64,000 bases of DNA from positions 50,554,313 through 50,618,312 of the forward strand of contig OY992537.1 of assembly GCA_963921195.1 (NCBI GenBank). The letters run 5' to 3'. Shown one piece after another: positions 54,780-64,000 of this stretch; position 1 is the stretch's first letter, and each line of letters opens with the position of its first letter. Both the position numbers and the translations under genes were made by a program. This DNA is from Pegoplata infirma (taxonomy: Eukaryota; Arthropoda; Insecta; Diptera; Anthomyiidae). A model generated the notes under the pieces. The model worked only from the letters and a program-made list of their open reading frames with translations. It made no database searches and had not been told where the DNA came from.

Positions 54780-55975
54780 CGTTAAAAAACCCTTGCGAAA
54801 TAATGTAAGAGACAAAAAAGTTGAAAGAAAGTATGTAATTAGGTTGAGATTGCTAGAAATAGAATTGAAGGGCTTATTGTAAAAACTCGATAAGCAACAT
54901 TTCATTTTATGGTGGTTTTTGCATTAAAACTTTTAAAATAATGTAGAAAATATAACTTTTGCAGAACTTTTATTCTCAATATATTTGTACGAAGGGTTAA
55001 AGCAAGACTTCTGCAAAAAATCTGTCAATGGAACATAAGCAGAAGGCGAAAAACAGGAAAAAATAAAATGCTGCTTATCAAGTTCTTGCAGTAAGCCCTT
55101 CAATTGTAGTGTTGGGAACTGTCAAAATTTATTCTATAGAAACTATTAATATTCACATATATAAAAAACAGTTTTCATTAACAAGACAAACTGACATTTA
55201 AAATCCTACTGAAGATAACACTAACTGGGGTGTTTAAAACCGGTATGGGAAATACCATAAATGTCTATAATTTTTAGAAATTAAATTTTTCTTCTGCATT
55301 TTTTCAACTTGAACCCTTACTGCTCATATAAATATTAGAGTTAATTTTGAATTTTTTTGTCTGCGGGTATTATAATTTTTTTGAAGGATTTAGGGGAGAT
55401 CAAAACAATGGGGGTTTTTTTGGAAAAATTTTCGCTCCTTGCAGAGCAAAAACAGTTGAAAATATTGCATATCTGATTTCAACAGTCGATTCTACACCAA
55501 AAATTTAAACAACTGACGTTTTTTGAACTCTTAAAAAAAGTTCCAACAAAAAACACATAACAGAGGGCGGAAATACTGTTACTGACAAAATATGTCGCCA
55601 TTAGGCACGTCTCCGAAACTGAAAATGCAAATTCCTTCATTTGTGTCTGCAACTTCAGATCATGTTGGTAACCCTTGCGAAATAATATAAGAGACAAAAA
55701 AGTTGAAAGAAAGTATGAAGTGAGGTTGAGATTGCTAGAAATAGAATTGTAGTGTTGGAAACTGTCAAAATTTATTCTGTAGAAACTATAAATATTCACA
55801 TATATAAAAAACAGTTTTCATTAACAAGACAAACCGACATTTAAAATCCTACTGATGATGACACTAACTGGGGTGTTTGAAACCGGTATGGGAAATACCA
55901 GAAATGTCTATAATTTTTAGAAATTCAATTTTTCTTCTGCATTTTTTCAACTTGAACCCTTATAACAAATATAAT
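54780..55975. repeat. Direct duplication inside the hAT-type element
   Basis: About 54788-55340 (minus the MITE) and 55671-55975 share ACCCTTGCGAAATAAT, AGAGACAAAAAAGTTGAAAG, GAGATTGCTAGAAATAG, AACAAGACAAAC, AACTGGGGTGTTT and ACCGGTATGGGAAATACC. Only the first copy carries the MITE at 54867. Confidence 0.9.
54867..55101. mobile_element. MITE, 235 bp, 4-bp AATT target duplication, empty site present
   Basis: GAAGGGCTTATTG, then CTCGATAAGCA, and the inverse TGCTTATCAAG, CAGTAAGCCCTTC. AATT flanks both sides (54863-54866 and 55102-55105). The second copy of the host duplication reads AGAATTGTAGTG at about 55745 without the insert. Confidence 0.95.
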
Positions 55976-56099
55976 TAGAGCCCGTGCTCGATCTGTACTT
56001 ACAGAAAAAATCAAATAATGTTTTTTAATTTTATTTTAAAAGTTTTTTTTTAATACAAGGGCAGATCCACAATTCCGTGACATTTCGAATGAAACACCC

Positions 56100-56910
56100 T
56101 CGTATATACAATGAAAGGACATTTTGAGGTTAACAAAATGGTACCAAAATTTCCACTCTATCACAACCCGTCTCAAAAATGCCCAAAACCACGTTTTTTG
56201 AGAACTTTGATATACATTTCTCAAAAACCTGACATCATAGTAAAATTTGGAACCCATATTCGGAATCAGCATCGAAACGTTAATCGAAAACAAGTGGTTA
56301 GATCTCAAAATATCGCAAAAAATGTTCTCTAAATTGTACAAAATTACGTTTTTTATGAACTTTGACCTCAACTTTCTTAAAAACCTGACGTTGAGTCCCC
56401 GCACAACAATGTCGGTGACGTTTTTTTCATACAAATTTGGCATGAAAAAACGCTTGACTGAAAACCGCCAGAATAAAATCAATTTTATTTTTGTGTCGGA
56501 TTTTCTCTCTCTCTTAATTTTTGATATGAAAATGTTGCCACTTTTTTATAAATATTTCGATTATTTTCGATAAAGTAAACAAAAAAATATGATCTCTAAA
56601 AAAAAAAATGTTAAAATTAAAAAAAACAGGAAAAATACGAATCAATATGAAAAAATCATAATGATATTTAAAAATACAATAAATTTTAATAAAAAAGTGT
56701 TGAAAAAGTGAAAAAGTAGTGTAAAAATCAACAGATGACAGAATTTCCCGCTGCCGTCTTTGTTTTGCGCCTATACTCTCTCATGACCGAAAACGTCAAC
56801 CGCTCCGACATTGTTGTGCGGGGACTCGTTATGGAAAACTTTGAAAGCCAGGTGAGGAACCAGCATTGAAAGGTTTATCTAAAACAAATGTCCAAATTAA
56901 TAAAATTTTG
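56100..56910. repeat. Tandem direct repeat split by a MITE
   Basis: About 56180-56300 and 56340-56392 plus 56828-56900 share TGAACTTTGA, AAAACCTGAC, GGAACC, CAGCAT and AAAACAA words. The overlapping frames on both strands (up to 148 codons) come from this repeat and I do not call them genes. Confidence 0.6.
56393..56827. mobile_element. TIR element, 435 bp, 3-bp GTT duplication
   Basis: The ends carry a perfect 23-bp TIR starting GAGTCCCCGCACAACAATGT. GTT flanks each side (56390-56392 and 56828-56830). The parallel unit at about 56227 reads CCTGACATCATAGTAAAA without an insert. No coding capacity. Confidence 0.9.
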
Positions 56911-57004
56911 CGTACCCCCGCGGACAGTTTCGCGTACCCCCTAGTGGTACGCGTACCATAGGTTGGTAACCGCTGAGTCTATATAATATAATTTTGATCT
57001 CATA

Positions 57005-57150
57005 ATCAAGTGCATTTATTTATGTAGTCAATTTAATTACAAATTATTTTTAATAATTTCAACCTAACCGAGAAATTGTAACAATGGCCGCCGTCTCGTG
57101 ATAGCGAAATCGCCCAAAGGGTTTTTTGGAATCGAACCCACGACTTTCTG
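57005..57150 (-). mobile_element. tRNA-headed SINE, copy 2, head truncated
   Basis: Matches copy 1 body: AATTTAATTACAAAT, ACCTAACCGAGAA, CGTCTCGT, GAAATCG, AAGGGTTT and GGAATCGAACCCACGA. The box A side is lost where it joins TTTTAAGACATTCTAGTGAT of the next repeat. Confidence 0.65.
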
Positions 57151-58689
57151 TTTTTAAGACATTCTAGTGATGCCCGTCTATCTGTTGAAATGGCGATCAT
57201 GGCCAAAATATTGAACAGATATGGCTCAAAATTTTAGGTTTTACTTGCTGTTGTCCCAAGCAGTTTGGTATTACATTCGAGCGAAATCAGTTAAGCGGTT
57301 CAAAAGTTATGATTGAAAATGTAAAGGCACTTCGAAAATGTTGATACATTTCAATTTTTTCAACACAAACTTTTTTCTTCAACTTTTTTCATTAGAAAAT
57401 CTTATTTTTTTCATCAAAATTTTTTTTGTATCAAACATTTTTTTTCAAAATAATATAAACCATCATGGATCAATAATGGGGTCTTCGACCGATATTTTAA
57501 TTTTTTCTAAAAAGTACACCCCTGTCTTTAGCAAAACATTATCATGTTTTATTGTTTTGAGCAAGAATACAAAATTCTAAGGCATCTTGGTAACCATCCT
57601 TACTTTTTATCCAATATAAGTAGACTTTATGTTTAATCTTTTAATGGACCAACACAACATAACAACCATCACGCGCCGTAGTCACTCAAATACTATACAC
57701 TCAAAAAAAATCTTTTAAAATGACAAAACAATCTCGTACTTTTCATGTACAACATTTGTTAAATAAAAAAACATGTGAATTTACCACTTATTTTTCTAAA
57801 ACTACAAATTCTATTTGTTAATTTATATATAGAAAAATAGGAAATATTTGATTAAAATGTTGTTTGTAGGTGTAAAACGTGTACTTTGATAACCTTACCA
57901 AATCTGATAACAATTTAAGAATTTTTGGACTTAGTCCCCTAATTAAAATTTCAACCTATATTCGTTAAATCGGTCTACTAGTTTGGGTATGTTTTCTACA
58001 CTAATTAAATATATAAAAATAGATAGAACCAATCGGTCCATGTTTGCACTTTGGACCCATTTTCCGGCCATACCAGTGTTTGTCAGATTCCATTGTCAAG
58101 ATTATTTAGCAAATATAAAAATCCTATACTACAACTAGCTACTTTAATTTTAAATGACAAATCGCTTGTGTTCAAACTAAAATATTAGTAGTATTGCACT
58201 GTGGAACAAATTCAGGTTAGCAAAAGCTAGGTCGATTCTGAGAATGAGGGGTGAAAATAGAGGCTAAATTAGAAGACCCGTATCGTGGCGTTTGTTTATA
58301 TTAGTTCGAATTTTTTTTTTAATCGACCTTCGAACTTTTTAGTCAATGCCGATTTTCAGCATATTGTTTATATGGTTTTTTGGCTATAACTCGTCGACTA
58401 ATTGATATTTTTTCAATCTGTAAAAGCCGTATAATAACCGTATCAAATCCGATTATCATTGGAACATTTTTAGACTTAGGCCCCATGTGAAAATTTGGCC
58501 CGATATTCAATTAAAGCGGTTTATGGCAACAAATATAAGCCTATTTCACTCAAATTTGATTTGTGAGTGTTTGACAAAATATAGATCCAATCGGTCCATG
58601 TTTGAACTTTGGACCCATTTACCGGGACACTCTGGTGTAGGGTATTATATGGCCGGTCTTGACCGACTATAATTTTCTTACTTGTTTTT
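57151..58689. repeat. Mixed family modules, hairpin-terminated
   Basis: About 57160-57330 repeats the 23549 module (GGTTAAGCGGTTCAAAAGTT). About 57520-57580 repeats AAAACATTATCATGTTTTAT. About 57960-58070 and 58480-58620 share AATCGGTCCATGTTTG and TTTGGACCCATTT. A segment at 58070-58190 is inverted relative to 44775-44885. The end reads CTGGTGTAGGGTATTATATG, a CGGTC/GACCG stem (58654-58665) and TTCTTACTTGTTTTT. No gene. Confidence 0.6.
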
Positions 58690-59499
58690 GTTGAATTAAA
58701 TAAAAGTTAAACACAACAATGGTTTGTACAATACACAAAAAAAAAACTTCCAAAAGGAAAGAAAATAACGTATTTGTTCAAAAAAAACAAAGAACGTAAA
58801 GTAAATGAAATTACAACCGTGAATTCACTATCTCGAAACATACAACTGTGTAGAGATTTCTATCGTTTTAACACAATAGTTTCTAAAAATAATGAGTTTT
58901 TACGAAAGGAAGCAAAATTTATATTTCACAACAATTCGAGTATGTTGGAAAATTAACAAAAAAACATATAAAATAGAAATTTAACAAACTAACAACATGA
59001 CTATCACATCTTGGTAAATTAATGACATTAACAAATGAGGAACCGGAAATACCAAGAACACCATAACAATTCATTCATTATTACTTGTATTACAGTAATA
59101 GAAGTTAAAAAAATGTGTTCACATATAAAGTCTCATTTAATTAAAGGACAATACATATTTTTAATGAAAACTAGTGAGAGTTTTATAATCGGCTACGCCG
59201 ATACTTAAGTAGTCCTACATTATATTTAGAGAAAAAAAATATAAAATCTGGTGAGAATGCTTATGAACACTAGGGTATTTGACCAAAAACTGTTTTATTT
59301 TTCGATTTTTGAAACTCTTGAAGCGGAATATGAATTCTTGTGGCATAAAAGTTTTTTAAGGTTTTTGTAAGGTCGGAAAGAACTTTCTCAAATAATTTTT
59401 ATCCACAAAATTAGGTTATGAAACTTAATTATTTTTTCTCTGGTGCCATTTTTTACAAAACTGGATACATTACTTCTGAATGTCGCTAGGCTCCTAAAA
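58690..59499. other. Single-copy-like AT-rich stretch
   Basis: A 60-codon frame (58774-58956) begins MFKKNKERKVNEITTVNSLS. It has no recognisable motif and is probably chance. A hairpin ATCGGC, loop TAC, GCCGAT at 59188-59202 belongs to the terminal-hairpin series (preceded by GTGAGAGTTTTATA). Confidence 0.4.
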
Positions 59500-59930
59500 A
59501 AATGCCTTCGAATTTTGTACTCTAGCCCAAAACATAAAATCATGATAATGTTTTGCTGAAGAACTTTGCCAAAGCAAAGTTTTTTTAGGAAAAATAATGT
59601 TATTTGCCATTCCATGCAAAACGAATTGTATTATCGGTCGAGGACCCCAATAAGTTTCTATTCAATTGATCCATTTCTAAGACAATCTAGCTATATGCAT
59701 CCGTTCATCTGTCTGTGGAAAGCAAGATGCAGTCTAAACCAAAAGAGCTGTAAATTTGGTAAATGAGTGCATTACTTAAGTGCAAAAAAACGTTTTTTTT
59801 ACATTTTTGAGAGTATAAATGATTCGGTACCGAAGAATTTAACACTCTCACTTGTTTTTTGTACATTTGTTAAACAAATGGAACATTTTCATATCAGAAT
59901 TTTAGACTTGGCGAAAAAGTAGTTTTGGTG
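59500..59930. repeat. Family module, inverse of 36120-36560
   Basis: ACTCTAGCCCAAAACATAAA, CATGATAATGTTTTGCTGA, GCCATTCCATGCAAAACGAA, TATCGGTCGAGGACC and ACAGACAGATG-type words in inverse, then the hairpin TTCGGTACCGAA (59823-59834), TTAACACTCTCACTTGTTTT and AAACAAATGGAACATTTTCA. Confidence 0.75.
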
Positions 59931-60339
59931 GAAAAAAAGTAAAAAAATATGAGAATAAAAATTGTTTGATTAAAACCAAAATTTTGATAAAAAAAATTTG
60001 ATGAAAAACAAAATTTTGATAAACAAAAAATTTATAAAAAAGGTTTTTGATGAAGAAAAAAATGTATAAAAAAAAACATGAAAAAAAACGAAAACAATTT
60101 TTAATGAAAAAAAGAATAGAATAGAAAATGATGGTCCAGATCCCTGACCCATCCAAAAAAAAATAAATTTTTGCTAGTGTTTTAATGGTTTGTGATAGAA
60201 ATGTGCTTTTTGTACCAATCTTTTAACATGATAATGTTTTTAGGCTGGTGTCTAATTTTAAAAAAGTTGCAGGACGCCACCTCGGTTTGACTATATAAGC
60301 AAACGATTGACAAAAAAGAAATATTTTACCAATACCAAT
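59931..60339. repeat. A-rich tract and the ACGCCACCTC module
   Basis: GATGAAAAACAAAATTTTGA-type tract, then GGCTGGTGTCTAATTTT, GCAGGACGCCACCTCGG, TGACTATATAAGC (60243-60302). The latter is the uninterrupted counterpart of the MITE site at 47642. Confidence 0.7.
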
Positions 60340-60990
60340 ATTTTTTTTTGTTAATATTTTTTTTTTCGTCAATATTTTTTTTTTGTATCAATATTTTTTT
60401 TTCATCAACATTTTTTTCTCATCAATATTTTTTTTTCATCAACATTTTTTTTTTCATCAATATTGTTTTTTTTTCATCAATATTTTTTTTTTTTCATCAA
60501 TATTTTTTTTTTTTTCATCAATATTTTTTCTTTCATCAATGTTTTTTTCTCATCAATTTTTTTTTTTTCATTAATATTTTTTTTTCATCAATATTTTTAT
60601 CACCATTTTTTTCATCAATATTTTTTTTCATCAATATTTTTTTTTATCAATATTTTCTTTTCATCAATATTATTATCACAATTTTTCATCAATATTTTTT
60701 TTCATGAATTTTTTTTTTATTAATATTTTTTTTTTTCATCAATATTTTTTCTTCATCAATATTTTTTTTCATTAATATTTTTTTTCATCAATATTTTTTT
60801 TCATTTTTTTTCATTAATATTTTTTTCATCGATATTTTTTTCATCAATATTTTTTTCATCAATTTTTTTTTTCATCAAAATTTTTTTTTCATCAATATTT
60901 TTTTTTTATCAATTTTTTTTTCATCGAATTTTTTTTTTCATCAATATTTTTTTCACAAATTTTTTTTTCTCAATATTTTTTTTCATACAT
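60340..60990. repeat. T-rich minisatellite, unit (T)n CATCAATATT of 16-18 bp
   Basis: About 35 units of TTTTTTTCATCAATAT with variable T-run length. The three overlapping frames rich in F, I and N are simple translations of this repeat. Confidence 0.95.
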
Positions 60991-61619
60991 TTTTGGGCAA
61001 AAGTGCTTTTTACGTAGCACAAACATTTTTTGGGGGAAAACTCGAAATTAAAATTTAAGGGGCTGGGCGCCCCTGGAGCCAAAAAAAAACACCCCACCCA
61101 CATTCAGGTTTGTGTGGGTACTTCAATTATAGGTAATTAACAAAAGAAAAAGAAAGAAGCTCCAAGGGAACTTCTAGGTCCATTAATCATAAAAAACTTT
61201 TTTATCGACAAATACAGACAAACGGATTGATGGATATCACTAAAATGTCTTAAAAACCTTTACAGATTAATAATATATTTGCGTGGAATGACAAATTAAT
61301 ATCGCGTTATTTTTGCTAGAAAAATTTTGCTTTAGAAAGATCACCTATTTATACAGCAAAACATTATCATGATTCAATGGTTTGGGCAAGAGTTCAAACT
61401 TCGCAGACATTTTTAGTAAAACTGCCTCTTCGTCGTGGAGAATTTTGTGCTCTTGCCCAAAACATTAAATCATGATAATGTTTTTCTGAAGATCTGGGAG
61501 TACTTGCCAAAGCAAAGTTTTTTTTTTACAAAAATAATGTTATATTCATTTGCCATTCCTCCATGCAAAACGAATTGAATTATCTTTCGAGGACCTAGAC
61601 TTGGTGAAAAAGTAGTTGT
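60991..61619. repeat. Family module with a large palindrome
   Basis: Starts with a single-copy-like GC-richer bit (AAGGGGCTGGGCGCCCCTGG near 61056). About 61355-61490 is a palindrome: AAAACATTATCATGATTCAA, GGTTTGGGCAAGAG and the inverse GTGCTCTTGCCCAAAACATT, ATCATGATAATGTTTTTCTG. The tail is GCCATTCCTCCATGCAAAAC, CGAGGACCTAGAC. Confidence 0.6.
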
Positions 61620-62570
61620 GGTAAGAAAAAGAAAATTTAAATTTTCTTAAAAAACAAAATTATGATAAAAAAATTTATGAAAACAAAATTTTTGGGGAAA
61701 AAAAATTTTTTGATGAAAAAAAAGTTTTGGATGAAGAAAAAAAATGTTGATGAAATAAAAATTTTATAAAAAAAAAAATTTATAAAAAAAAAATTATAAA
61801 AAATTTTTTGATGAAGAAAAAAAATTTTTGATGAGAAAAACAAATTTTAATGAAAAAAAGTTTTGATGAACACAAAATATTTTTTGATTTAAAAAAAAAT
61901 TAATGGAAAATAAATCATCAAGAAAAATAAAAAAAAGAATTCAGGAAAGACAAAAAATTGTTAATAAAAAAAAAGTTGAGACAAAAAAATTTTATGAAAA
62001 AAAAATTTTTGATGAAAAAAAAAAATATGAAAAATAAAAATTAATAAAAAAATTTATGAAAAACAAAAAATTTGATAAAAAAAATTTATAAAAAAAAAAT
62101 AATTAAAAAAAAAATTTAAAGAAAAAAAACTTTACGAAAAAAAAATTTGATGAAAAAAAAGAATAAAATGATAAAAAAAAAAAAATGATGAAAAAAAATT
62201 TGATGAAAAATTATTATGTTAATTTATATTTACCAGCTAGTGAAAAACGGTTTCATTCATCCGCAGGTGAATTATTATCAAAATTGCAAATCGAAGAAAC
62301 CTTTTTGTTTTTAAGAAAATACATAAAAGCAGTTGTTAGTCGGTAGCTGTCTAGTCAAACTGAGGTGGCGTCCTACATCATTTTTAAAATTAGAAACCAG
62401 CCTAAAAACATTAACATGTTAAAATGTCTGCGAAGTTTGTGCTCTAGCCCAAAACATTAAATCATGATAATGTTTTTCTAAAGATCTGGGTGTACTTGCC
62501 AAAGCAAAGTTTTTTTTTAACAAAAATAATGTTATATGTGCAATTCCTTGTGAAATTTAACTGAAGGATT
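61620..62570. repeat. A-rich minisatellite and inverted family end
   Basis: About 61620-62210 is (GATGAAAAAAAATTTT)n, the complement of the 60340 minisatellite. It is followed by ACCAGCTAGTGAAAAACGG, CATCCGCAGGTGAATTATT (inverse of the CACC palindromes), GTCAAACTGAGGTGGCGTCC, then AAACATTAACATGTT and ATCATGATAATGTTTTTC. This is the composite family in reverse. Confidence 0.7.
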
Positions 62571-63056
62571 ACCGATATTGTTTATTTTTGTTATTTGGTA
62601 GAGCTTCTTAAATGATTAAAAACCATATTTTTTTTATTTTTTTTATCAATACTTTGGAAGATATGTGCAATTAAAAAGGCGCTTTTTTGACAATATTGAC
62701 TTTTAGACAGTTTTTTTAAATTTTCATGCTCGAAAACCGTAAGTCTCACAAAAAACTTATAACAACAATATCGTTTATAAAATTATAAAGATTTAAAATT
62801 TAGAAAAAATTTTTTTTTAGTTTAAAAAATTTTAACAAAAAATTTTGAAAACCATATTTGAATGTCCATTTTTCCTGGGAAGGCCACCATGGATTTCCAA
62901 AACCAAAATTTTGAATTAAGGTTTAGAATGTTCTTTAAACGCTACTAAAATTTCAGAGAGGTGTTTTTTTGTATTGTTAAGCTATAAATTTTCAAAGTTT
63001 GTTGGATAGCCAAATATTTGATTTTTTTCAAAATAATATAATTTAGCTTACTTAAC
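62571..63056. other. Single-copy-like stretch, no gene
   Basis: No repeat match or frame of note. T- and A-rich with no recognised motif. Confidence 0.4.
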
Positions 63057-63462
63057 TTAGGGTGCTGTGGCTTAGTGGTTAGCGCGTTGGACTACTAGCC
63101 AGCAAGCCTGGGTTCGATTCCCGGCTCAGGCAGAACAACATTTTTTTCAGATATTTATTAGTTTCTATTTATAACTATTATCTATCGCAGCACCCTCCTT
63201 CGTTGATAAATAGCACTAAAAAACGTCAACGAAGTAAAATAATAAAATAATGGCTTTTAAGCACAGCTTCAAAAATAATTCGCCAGATCAATAACAGATG
63301 GCGATGCAACAACTGTACTCAAAATTATCAACACGCGCAATTACAGTGTTGCCATACTGAAGCCCTTCTATCTTTCAAATCTTTCATCTCTCTTCTATCC
63401 CCTTTCCGAAAGAAACATCACGGTTACATTAGTAATTGATAGACAGCATTGCCTGAGTGTTG

Positions 63463-63497
<35 letters not shown>
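63057..63497 (+). mobile_element. tRNA-headed SINE with A27 tail
   Basis: The head has box A TGGCTTAGTGG (63068-63078) and box B GGTTCGATTCC (63111-63121), with a T arm CTGGG/CCCGG. An anticodon stem GTTGG/CCAGC encloses an 8-nt loop. The acceptor stem does not close, which argues against a working tRNA gene. A body of about 340 bp ends in GTTGTTTCTTTT and 27 A residues. Internal Pol III promoter elements and the pure tail suggest a young SINE. No clear target duplication was seen. Confidence 0.75.
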
Positions 63498-63517
63498 TTT
63501 ACCAGAAATAAAACTTT

Positions 63518-63620
63518 GAGCTCGAAGTCAAGTGTTTAGAAAATATTCTTGGAAGATGCTATACGAAATGTAGCTACATATCAGCAATAAAGAGTTTTAC
63601 ATAAACTTGACCTTGAGCTC
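63518..63620. mobile_element. 103-bp MITE with GAGCTC ends
   Basis: GAGCTCGAAGTCAAGTGTTT and the inverse AAACTTGACCTTGAGCTC, with TTT/AAA outside. It may be related to the GAGCTCGAGGC element at 15843. Confidence 0.65.
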
Positions 63621-64000
63621 AAAATTTTTATTTCTTATAAATAATACCACATTTTTTATATTTGTGTTCAAAGTGCAAAAATTACCAAAAACTATTTTAT
63701 ATCTTTTTTCTAAAAGTCCCATTTTATTCAGAAAAAAAAAATAAAAAATTTTTGTTTTACAAAAATGACTAAAAAAAGTTTTTTTAAAAAAAAAAAAAAA
63801 ATCTGTGAAAATATTTTTAAATTATAAAATTTCTTGAAATGCTTTAAAACTGAAATAAAATTGCATTTTATTGGAAAAAATCCAAAACCACGTACCAGTT
63901 GCAAGTTAATATCATGTTGTCCATGTAATATAAACAAACACATGAAAAATAGCATACGTAAACGAAAACAGTGTTATACTTTGAACAGTGCAGTGCACTG
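63621..64000. other. AT-rich end of window, no gene
   Basis: The 75-codon reverse frame (63728-63955) is mostly F, K and I from poly-A/T and is not convincing. The window ends in AACAGTGCAGTGCACTG, a short palindromic word. Confidence 0.4.

Larger units (their letters stand above)
54697..56975. mobile_element. hAT-type element, 2.3 kb, with internal duplications
   Basis: CAGCGGTTACCAACCT, then GCTCGCGTACCCC, is inverted at the right end (GGTACGCGTACCATAGGTTG, GTAACCGCTG). The flanks AGTCAATAT (54688-54696) and AGTCTATAT (56976-56984) match at 8 of 9 positions. GCGTACCCC words repeat near both ends. No transposase frame is present. The interior has two large direct duplications and two inserted MITEs. 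Confidence 0.85.

Noticed and set aside
56036..56573. Frames of 148 codons (minus) and 108 codons (plus)
   Set aside because: They overlap on opposite strands, are produced by an internal direct repeat and cross the boundary of the MITE at 56393.
60348..60723. Three overlapping frames of 63-119 codons rich in F, I, N and S
   Set aside because: They are direct translations of the (T)n CATCAATATT minisatellite in different frames.
63057..63131. Functional tRNA gene
   Set aside because: Box A, box B and the T arm are good, but the acceptor stem does not pair, the anticodon loop has 8 nt and a SINE body with an A tail follows.
63350..64000. Second hAT-type element starting CAGTGTTGCCATA at 63352
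   Set aside because: No inverse terminus or 8-bp duplication was found before the window ends. Kept only as a shared word.

Overview
This window looks like repeat-dense, non-coding DNA from a large insect genome, most likely a higher fly (Diptera). It is very AT-rich. It carries dipteran-type non-LTR retrotransposons (a CR1/Jockey-like element and a decayed LOA/R1-like element), a Tc1/mariner relic, tRNA-headed SINEs, many hAT-type and TA-target MITEs, and a repeat module of the form AACAAGTGAGAGTGTTAA, hairpin, TACCCTCC, followed by GACA/GACG runs. The species cannot be fixed from the sequence. I found no convincing host protein-coding gene. A few stretches (about 17.3-18.5, 24.1-25.8, 30.8-31.1, 31.7-32.3 and 36.9-37.3 kb) look single-copy and could be intronic, regulatory or UTR sequence of a large gene.

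Layout. 0-5 kb: repeat fragments, a 1 kb terminal-inverted-repeat (TIR) element and a 123-bp palindromic MITE. 4.9-12.1 kb: a 7.2 kb element with inverted arms of about 0.7 kb enclosing a 35-bp palindromic satellite. 12-21 kb: foldback elements and nested palindromic MITEs, split by a GC-richer single-copy-like stretch. 21-24 kb: decayed relatives of the satellite. 25.8-30.5 kb: a long-TIR element, then a dead LOA/R1-like retrotransposon. 32.6-33.5 kb: a Tc1/mariner relic. 34-36.6 kb: a composite repeat family. 38.9-42.0 kb: a hAT-type element holding a second hAT-type element and a Transib-like element; the latter carries a decayed two-exon gene and a small MITE. 43-46 kb: two long-TIR elements. 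47.6-54.3 kb: a nest (outer TIR element, then a hAT-type element, then a non-LTR retrotransposon with an intact 962-codon ORF2). 54.7-57.0 kb: a hAT-type element with internal duplications and two MITEs. 57-64 kb: more composite family, a 16-18 bp T-rich minisatellite and a SINE ending in A27.

The only gene that looks functional is the endonuclease/reverse transcriptase ORF at 49989-52877. The history of the locus is one of repeated insertion into insertion. Several events are supported directly by perfect target duplications, and several also by an uninterrupted paralogue elsewhere in the window. The most unusual items are the Transib-like element with its captured or self-encoded spliced gene, the hairpin termini with compensatory base changes, and the satellite housed inside the large inverted-repeat element.
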